A stretch of DNA of 12,084 nucleotides, taken from assembly GCA_036940085.1 (NCBI GenBank), contig JALLBK010000913.1, forward strand, positions 1 to 12,084, read 5' to 3'. Both the position numbers and the translations under genes were made by a program. The notes below the pieces were generated by a model. That model ran no database searches. It had not been told where the DNA came from and was given only the letters and a program-made list of their open reading frames with translations. This DNA comes from Discostella pseudostelligera (lineage: Eukaryota; Bacillariophyta; Thalassiosirophyceae; Thalassiosirales; Thalassiosiraceae). Of the stretch, positions 7,344 through 12,084 are shown piece by piece. Each line of letters starts with the position of its first letter. Position 1 is the stretch's first letter.

Positions 7344-8999
7344 ATGGTGTCGTCCAAGCTATCCAAACAAGCAGTCTACCCGCACCCTCCGTTGGCCCTC
7401 TCGCTCTCGAGCTTTGATTCGTTACCTTGCATAGTATCTGCATTTACCTCAATATCAATACTTCTGTCGTCATTGTTTTTGGCATCGTCATCGTGTAGCA
7501 CAGCTTTAGTTCCGTCGCCGACGAGTTCGCATCTTCATCATGCTGCAGCATTTGAGTTCCGGAGAGTGGCAGCAGCAACAACATCATCATCAAGGACGAC
7601 GACCACGATGACGACGCAATTAATGATGAAAAATCAGAAATATTCTGCCGAATGGATAGATTTACTCTCACCAAATTCCTACGACGCCACATCATCATCA
7701 TCATCGTCGACGCCACCAATTTCAGCACTACCGGGCAAGATCTACCCACCCCGATCGGGGGGTGTATCATTCACTACACCTGATAAGTCCAGATTATTAT
7801 CATTTGCTGGATATGCCGAAGAGATTACAACTGCTTCTACAGTAGAGCGATTTGTGGTTAATGATTTATGGGAATTTGTTCCTTACCAACACGACAATGA
7901 ATCATCCAATAATCAGCAGTGGGGATGGAGTAAGGTTCTACAAAATGAAGATGTTGACTACATTCCTGGGCCAAGATTGGCCACAGCGCTTGCTGTTCTA
8001 CCACTGTCCTCATCAGCAGATACAACAACATCATCATCAGTTCAAAACAATGAGCATATAGCACTGCGTGCAATACTACTCGGAGGTTGGGATCCACAAA
8101 CACCAGGGACAGGTGGGATAATATTAGACGATGTTTCCATGTTGGATATGGACACATTGAAGTGGTCTACATGTACTATTACTAGCAGCAGCAACAGTGA
8201 AAAGGAGTGTGTGACAGTTCCTGGTGGACCCACAAGTCGACATGTGGCTGTATCTTTAACAATCCCATCGGAAAATGCTGACAATGATAGTACCACTCGA
8301 CGAAATGTCATCTGTTTGCACAATCATCGTTGTGATGATCATGTCTTAATACTCTCCACTGTCGATGAGACAAGCACCGCCATCGAATGGAAGCGTCAAC
8401 CCACCACAGGAGAAGCACCCTCTTCACGCGGTTTGCACTGCGCAGCGACAATCCACAACTCTCAAACAATGGTGATATTCGGTGGTGCTGCCAAAGATGG
8501 GAATATGTCAAATGAATCTTTCATCTTGGATACAACTACATGGAAATGGACGAAACTTGATTGCAGTGGAACAATGAACTTGCCCAGCCCTCGTGCCGGT
8601 GCTTGTTTGTGTACCCTCGACAATGAAACTGTGCTTCTCTTTGGGGGTGCCATGCCAAGCAGTGGTGGACTTGTTGGGTTGAATGATGTTTGGATCCTAA
8701 ATGTGGACTTGGAGCGTGGCGTTGGAAGGTGGGATTGCTTGATTGAGAATGCAGATGATCGTGTCGGCGACAAGAGCGACGATACACTCCGTCCACCTGG
8801 TAGGAATGCTGCCACGCTATGCCCAATCAATGCAACGAAGTTATTACTGGCAGATATCATTTGGAAGGCGAGTGTCTCGACTTCATCTGTAGCAGAAGAA
8901 AATGATGGCTCCTACTTCTTGCTCAATGGAGGTTGGTACCCATTTCGAAAGACGTATGATGATATATTTCTCCTTCGTATTTCGGAGAAGTCAACTTGA
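7344..8999 (+). CDS. Kelch-repeat beta-propeller protein with N-terminal targeting leader
   Basis: 551 aa, single exon, ATG 7344, TGA at 8997-8999. Residues 27-50 are hydrophobic (signal peptide-like), followed by STALVP (52-57), which resembles the diatom ASAFAP plastid motif with Leu in place of Phe, and then a Ser/Thr/His/Arg-rich stretch to about 92 that could be a transit peptide. From about 135 on there are roughly six Kelch-type blades, with the usual R-then-hydrophobic strand, a Gly pair and a later Trp: LLSFAGY with NDLWEF (151-178), ILLGGWD with DTLKW (244-274), a degenerate blade (299-349), MVIFGGAA with TTTWKW (376-402), VLLFGGA with NDVWIL (430-452) and FLLNGGW with YDDIFLL (525-544). 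Such propellers are protein-binding scaffolds. No BTB, F-box or phosphatase domain is attached, so the partner is unknown. It shares a promoter with the AKR gene. A later start at ATG 7608 would remove the leader. Confidence 0.8.
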   Translation: MVSSKLSKQAVYPHPPLALSLSSFDSLPCIVSAFTSISILLSSLFLASSSCSTALVPSPTSSHLHHAAAFEFRRVAAATTSSSRTTTTMTTQLMMKNQKYSAEWIDLLSPNSYDATSSSSSSTPPISALPGKIYPPRSGGVSFTTPDKSRLLSFAGYAEEITTASTVERFVVNDLWEFVPYQHDNESSNNQQWGWSKVLQNEDVDYIPGPRLATALAVLPLSSSADTTTSSSVQNNEHIALRAILLGGWDPQTPGTGGIILDDVSMLDMDTLKWSTCTITSSSNSEKECVTVPGGPTSRHVAVSLTIPSENADNDSTTRRNVICLHNHRCDDHVLILSTVDETSTAIEWKRQPTTGEAPSSRGLHCAATIHNSQTMVIFGGAAKDGNMSNESFILDTTTWKWTKLDCSGTMNLPSPRAGACLCTLDNETVLLFGGAMPSSGGLVGLNDVWILNVDLERGVGRWDCLIENADDRVGDKSDDTLRPPGRNAATLCPINATKLLLADIIWKASVSTSSVAEENDGSYFLLNGGWYPFRKTYDDIFLLRISEKST

Positions 9000-9139
9000 G
9001 TGAGACCCATTCAGGAGATGCATTCAGCATGGCCTGCACGAGTAACTTGCAGAATAAGTTGAGGACGTGTTGCTTAGAATTCACAACCAGTACCCAATTG
9101 CTGACTATTCGAATATTGCATTTGCCAAATTACTTGTCA

Positions 9140-9284
9140 ATGTATGCTGTCAAAATTGTGCGAGGAATATTTCCCATTCCTTGAAATCTCAATACCAGGG
9201 TCATTCGCAACNATGTATGCTGTCAAAATTGTGCGAGGAATATTTCCCATTCCTTGAAATCTCAATATCAGGGTCATTCGCAAC
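9140..9284. repeat. 73-bp tandem duplication joined by an N
   Basis: 9140-9211 and 9213-9284 are identical over 72 positions except C9195 versus T9268, with a single N at 9212. This is most simply two overlapping contig ends, or two haplotypes, placed side by side rather than merged. A true tandem duplication with one uncalled base is also possible. Confidence 0.9.
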
Positions 9285-9862
9285 TGTTATCAACCATTCC
9301 AAGCTTTGTGCTTCCATTTCATCAGTGTTCCAAAGTGAATGATAAACCAGTATTTCAAGTAGACGGTCAGCAACAAAGTGACTGGACTTCACCGTCGCCA
9401 TCTAAACTTCATTCCCCAACATGTTTTGGTCGCCATGCACTCGATAGAGGATAACTCATCATTGTCATCTATGCCTCAAGTCACTCCCATTTAGGACTTG
9501 ACTCTGGTAGGAATGGAATGCGCTTTTCAAGGGTACGCGTTTTCATCGACACCGCAACACCATCCGATCTGAAGTATTGTAAAGTCTAATACACCTGCCA
9601 TGTTTCTCACCTGCTGATAAAAGCGGCAACAACATGAGGGGTGCTGGTAAGATACCTACAAACAACTCATGATCGTTTAAGGTAGGAAAGGAGACATGGT
9701 TGACATAGTGCTAGGTGCTGGTCATGGCTTGTCGTCTGTCGTCAGTGGACTGAGATTGCTTCACATGAGAGCCGACTACATCAACACAAGAAATGTCGAC
9801 TCCACAGCCTGTCGACTGATTGTGCAATCTCTTTGACAAGCAGCTACTTAGCACAGCTACGT

Positions 9863-9902
9863 TATCGGCATCGGCGTTAGTATCAGTATCAGTATCAGTA
9901 TC
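9863..9902. repeat. Hexanucleotide repeat (AGTATC)n
   Basis: Four perfect AGTATC units at 9879-9902 are preceded by degenerate units (TATCGG, CATCGG, CGTTAG). It is a simple-sequence expansion; the Asp-Thr run it encodes on the minus strand is not evidence of a gene. Confidence 0.85.
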
Positions 9903-9952
9903 GAGTGAGAGATGATGAGCATGGTTAGTCGAGCAAGCGGCCGACACGGCAT

Positions 9953-10047
9953 GACATAAAGAAGAAACTCCACGTGGGAATAAGTAATATCTTTCTGTGC
10001 AAAAGTTGCGACATAAAGATCCGTAGGAAGTCACGTAGGAATAAGTA
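9953..10047. repeat. Spaced direct repeat with CACGTR-GGAATAAGTA boxes
   Basis: CACGTGGGAATAAGTA (9971-9986) recurs as CACGTAGGAATAAGTA (10032-10047), 15 of 16 bases identical. Each copy is preceded by GACATAAAGA (9953-9962 and 10010-10019). The copies are 57-61 bp apart and 118-212 bp upstream of the ATG at 10165, so they may be promoter elements (ACGT-core, bZIP-like) or a decayed duplication. Confidence 0.6.
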
Positions 10048-10164
10048 CGATCCGCAAAGCGTGTGGCGGTTCTCGTGCTCGTTGGGACACAATACAATAA
10101 TTCCGCGTCGCATCATGTAGAACCTAACCTAATATTCTATCCTTTCGCTCACCAACCATGGACG

Positions 10165-10599
10165 ATGGACGCCGCAGACCTAGCCAGGGAAGTCTGCGCG
10201 TACAATCAGCTGCTTGATCGACCCTCCCGCCTTGTTCTTGCAATTATCCCCGTTGGGACCATCCGCATGGCAAAGGAATTCACCATGAAAGTCACCGCCC
10301 CCGTCGAGAATGGATGTCAAATAGTTCGGTGCGACATTCCTCCCTACCCTCCCCGTTCCAGGCGAACGGTGCTAGACTACGAGTTCGCTAATTTAGAAGG
10401 TGTTGCGGCATGTATCGAGGGGTACATGTTGAATAACAATATTCATGAGCTTAGATTGTTTGAGGTGACGAACGGCGAGTTTTTTGAGAACGATAGTTTG
10501 GTGGGAAAGTGGTCCTTCAATAACGAGAATGAACGTGGCAATGATTCACGATCGCAGAGAATACTATCAATACTCAAATCGTTATTTATACTTGGTTGA
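10165..10599 (+). CDS. Small unrecognised protein, 144 aa, with a decayed tandem copy downstream
   Basis: ATG at 10165 (MDAADLAREV...), TGA at 10597-10599. I prefer this start over the upstream in-frame GTG at 10063 because its N-terminus lines up with that of the downstream paralogue. A nearby ATG at 10158 is in another frame. There is no signal peptide or membrane segment, so it is probably soluble. The protein alternates predicted helices and strands: LAREVCAYNQLLDRPSRLVL (6-25), KVTAPVENGCQIV (42-54), DYEFANLEGVAACIEGYML (71-89), LFEVTNGEFF (98-107) and a final helix SQRILSILKSLF (130-141). I recognise no family. That the same blocks survive in the paralogue supports a real protein family. 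The C-terminus may be slightly shortened: the paralogue continues about 13 residues past the shared helix. Confidence 0.6.
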   Translation: MDAADLAREVCAYNQLLDRPSRLVLAIIPVGTIRMAKEFTMKVTAPVENGCQIVRCDIPPYPPRSRRTVLDYEFANLEGVAACIEGYMLNNNIHELRLFEVTNGEFFENDSLVGKWSFNNENERGNDSRSQRILSILKSLFILG

Positions 10600-10772
10600 T
10601 GCTCGGTCTTGGTTGATTAGGAATGGTGCCGCGAGAAATTGATATGTCTTCATCCATGGTTGAGGAGACACGTAAATTATGAACGAGCAAAGTCAATCTA
10701 TTTCACGCACTGATCTCCATTCCTGCTCAAAAATCAAAGTCGAGAGAGTTTCAACACATCCACACCCAAAAG

Positions 10773-11207
10773 ATGTCCGCCGAAGACATTGCATCAACCC
10801 TTGCAAGGGAGGTCGTTGCCTACACTAAGCTTCGCGATGGACCTTCCAAACTTGCTCTTTCCGTTAGATCGTATGCGTTTCGAAATGTATGCCTGCAAGT
10901 TACTGCTCCCATTGTGAATGGACGGCAAATATTGCTAAAATTGGGCGGGTTCCACGGAAACTGCTGATTACGATTGCAATAATTGTGAAGGTCTAGCACG
11001 TATTGTCGAGTCGAAGATTAATTCTTCTACTGGTCTTTATTTGCATACTGCGATCACAAATAGTGGTGACTTTGCGAGATAACTTCTCGGGGCTATTTGC
11101 ACTCTGAAAACGACCATCGGGTAAAATTGGAAAAAATACAGAGCATTTTCAAAGCGTTATTCACTATTGATGTACCTGTGTCTATGCCGGAAGTCGTTGC
11201 TACTTGA
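10773..11207 (+). pseudogene. Decayed tandem paralogue of the 10165-10599 gene, two frame changes
   Basis: It starts at ATG 10773 (MSAEDIASTLAREVVAYTKL) and matches the upstream gene through VTAPIVNGRQI. In its first frame it then meets TGA at 10965-10967. Homology resumes one frame over from about 10945 (ADYDCNNCEGLARIVESKI matches DYEFANLEGVAACIEGYML; ITNSGDF matches VTNGEFF) and stops at TAA 11080-11082. It resumes again in the original frame from about 11091 (SENDHRVKLEKIQSIFKALF matches NENERGNDSRSQRILSILKSLF) to TGA 11205-11207. The order and spacing of all blocks are kept, so this is one gene copy broken by small indels. A sequencing error could mimic one break, but two plus divergence favour a pseudogene. 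Confidence 0.6.
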
Positions 11208-11653
11208 GAAAGTGAAGGTTGATTATTTTCTCCATGGGGGTGCTTCTAAATTCACGCATTGATGTCAGGCTATGTATGGCGTGAAAGGTTATCCCGACGG
11301 GGATATGATTCTGCAGTCAAAGTTGTTGGGTGGAAGTTGAGCTTATGTTCTAATAATATTAACACGCCGGTGAAGCGATTGGATTCAATGTGTCGTATTG
11401 TTAGATCTCCACCACGCCACATGTACCACTTTCGAGACGCAGATACTTTTGTCGAGTCATTTCTTAATTATAGATAATGGAAGAATTTGATTGGCTCTCA
11501 CTATTCATTTGGACTTGTTGTTATGTTCGAATAGCAAGTGAGTGGTGGTCTATGTATTCCTGGCTACAATGCCGAAGGAAGGAATCAAATACTAAAATGT
11601 AATAATCGTTGGATTGTTATGAACTCGTTCGTTTCTCCGTGACAATTTGGACT
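11208..11653. other. Intergenic region with no supported gene
   Basis: A 72-codon frame at 11259-11477 has no recognisable domain. A short match (TTCACGCATTGAT at 11251 versus TTCACGCACTGAT at 10702, upstream of the pseudogene) hints at further duplication debris, but it is too short to call. The right end is the 3' flank of the minus-strand gene. Confidence 0.45.
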
Positions 11654-12084
11654 CTAACGCAGCAAATCCTTGGGACAAAATCCATCTTCCTCCATCTTTG
11701 TAATCATCTCTTCTTTATGCCGGTCCCGAATCTCATTCATACGAGCATGCTCTCCAGCCAGCACTTTTCTGTATGCATCCGGATCGCCTTCCTTTTTAAG
11801 AATGTACTTGTTAATTGACTGCCACTGACCATCATTATCAACTAATTTGCCTCGATGCAATCGCTTAATTCGCTTCACTTGATGATCTGGCTGTAAATTC
11901 GTAAATGCATCGTCAATTGTCAATATATGCTCCGCCTTGGGATCAATGCCATGAATGGTTGCCTCTCGGTAGGCAGAAGCATCTCCCGCGACGCCCATTT
12001 GAGTGTAAAATGCAATTTGATCACCGACCCTTAGCCGTTCTGTTCTCTCCTGTACGCCATTTGATGATCCGCGAGTACGCCGAG
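11654..12084 (-). CDS. Unrecognised protein, C-terminal 142 residues, cut by the right edge
   Basis: The frame is open from the right edge to TAG at 11656-11654. An ATG at 11998-11996 lies inside, but 28 in-frame codons continue upstream of it without a stop and read as part of the same domain (RLRVGDQIAFYTQMGVAGD), so the true start is outside the window. The first half looks like a small beta-barrel fold: VGDQIAFY, then a turn, then ILTIDDAFTNLQPDHQVKRI. The second half is charged and helical (KYILKKEGDPDAYRKVLAGE and RMNEIRDRHKEEMITKMEED). No signal or membrane segment is visible. A Tudor/SH3-like chromatin reader is possible from the strand pattern, but I cannot name the family. Confidence 0.6.
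   Translation of the reverse strand, partial: RRTRGSSNGVQERTERLRVGDQIAFYTQMGVAGDASAYREATIHGIDPKAEHILTIDDAFTNLQPDHQVKRIKRLHRGKLVDNDGQWQSINKYILKKEGDPDAYRKVLAGEHARMNEIRDRHKEEMITKMEEDGFCPKDLLR

Larger units (their letters stand above)
9000..10164. other. Long intergenic region with repeats but no supported gene
   Basis: It holds the 73-bp duplication with an N, a hexanucleotide repeat and a 16-bp direct repeat, listed separately. The longest frames (minus strand 9711-10097, plus strand 9067-9342) begin on non-ATG codons, cross repeats or the N, and have no recognisable domain. The first part is presumably the Kelch 3' UTR and the last part the promoter of the small gene at 10165. Confidence 0.5.

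Noticed and set aside
9201..9401. Frames crossing the N at 9212
   Set aside because: They run through a probable assembly artefact and have no recognisable content.
9711..10097. 128-codon minus-strand frame
   Set aside because: It starts on TTG, contains the hexanucleotide repeat (Asp-Thr run) and shows no domain.
11259..11477. Third copy of the small gene family
   Set aside because: Only scattered residues (TPV, CRIVRSPP) and a 13-bp upstream match fit; block order and spacing are not kept.
1..12084. CRISPR arrays, transposases, long terminal repeats, phage or viral genes
   Set aside because: No regularly spaced repeat array, no terminal inverted repeats and no polymerase or integrase motifs were seen on either strand.

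Overview
The window looks like nuclear DNA of a photosynthetic stramenopile, most likely a centric diatom; this is an inference, since no marker gene is present. The supporting signs are: compact mostly single-exon genes on both strands; one short GT-AG intron of about 94 nt; Ser/Thr/Asp-rich low-complexity inserts and a Pro/Thr/Lys tail of the kind common in diatom secreted proteins; a signal-peptide-plus-STALVP leader resembling the ASAFAP plastid-targeting motif; and several promoter motifs resembling eukaryotic E2F sites. Nothing bacterial, viral, CRISPR-like or transposase-like was seen.

Layout. 2-481 (+) is an open frame running off the left edge, unrecognised. 611-2347 (-) encodes a 578-aa acidic, mostly disordered protein of unknown function. 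It is divergent from a secreted pectin acetylesterase/Notum-type hydrolase (3031-4675, +, one intron). The 683-bp spacer between them holds four E2F-like sites within about 100 bp. 4676-5635 has no convincing gene but carries a faint broken reading frame (5285-5683). 5636-7123 (-) is a membrane-anchored aldo/keto reductase with a C-terminal segment resembling the beta domain of VHL (von Hippel-Lindau protein). It shares a 220-bp head-to-head promoter with a Kelch-repeat protein (7344-8999, +), and that promoter holds four E2F-like sites, three of them spaced 21 and 22 bp. 9000-10164 is non-coding, with a 73-bp duplication joined by an N (probably an assembly artefact), a hexanucleotide repeat and a direct repeat. 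10165-10599 (+) encodes a small unrecognised protein, followed by a decayed tandem paralogue (10773-11207). 11654 to the right edge (-) is the 3' part of another unrecognised gene.

How the parts might work together. The genes do not form an obvious single pathway. The most coherent unit is the divergent AKR-VHL-beta/Kelch pair, likely co-controlled by one E2F-rich promoter and therefore possibly cell-cycle linked. The acidic-protein gene next to the second E2F cluster may follow the same programme. The best candidates for something undescribed are the AKR-VHL-beta fusion, the phased E2F array, and the small tandem gene family on the right. All functional statements rest on motif reading by eye, without database searches.
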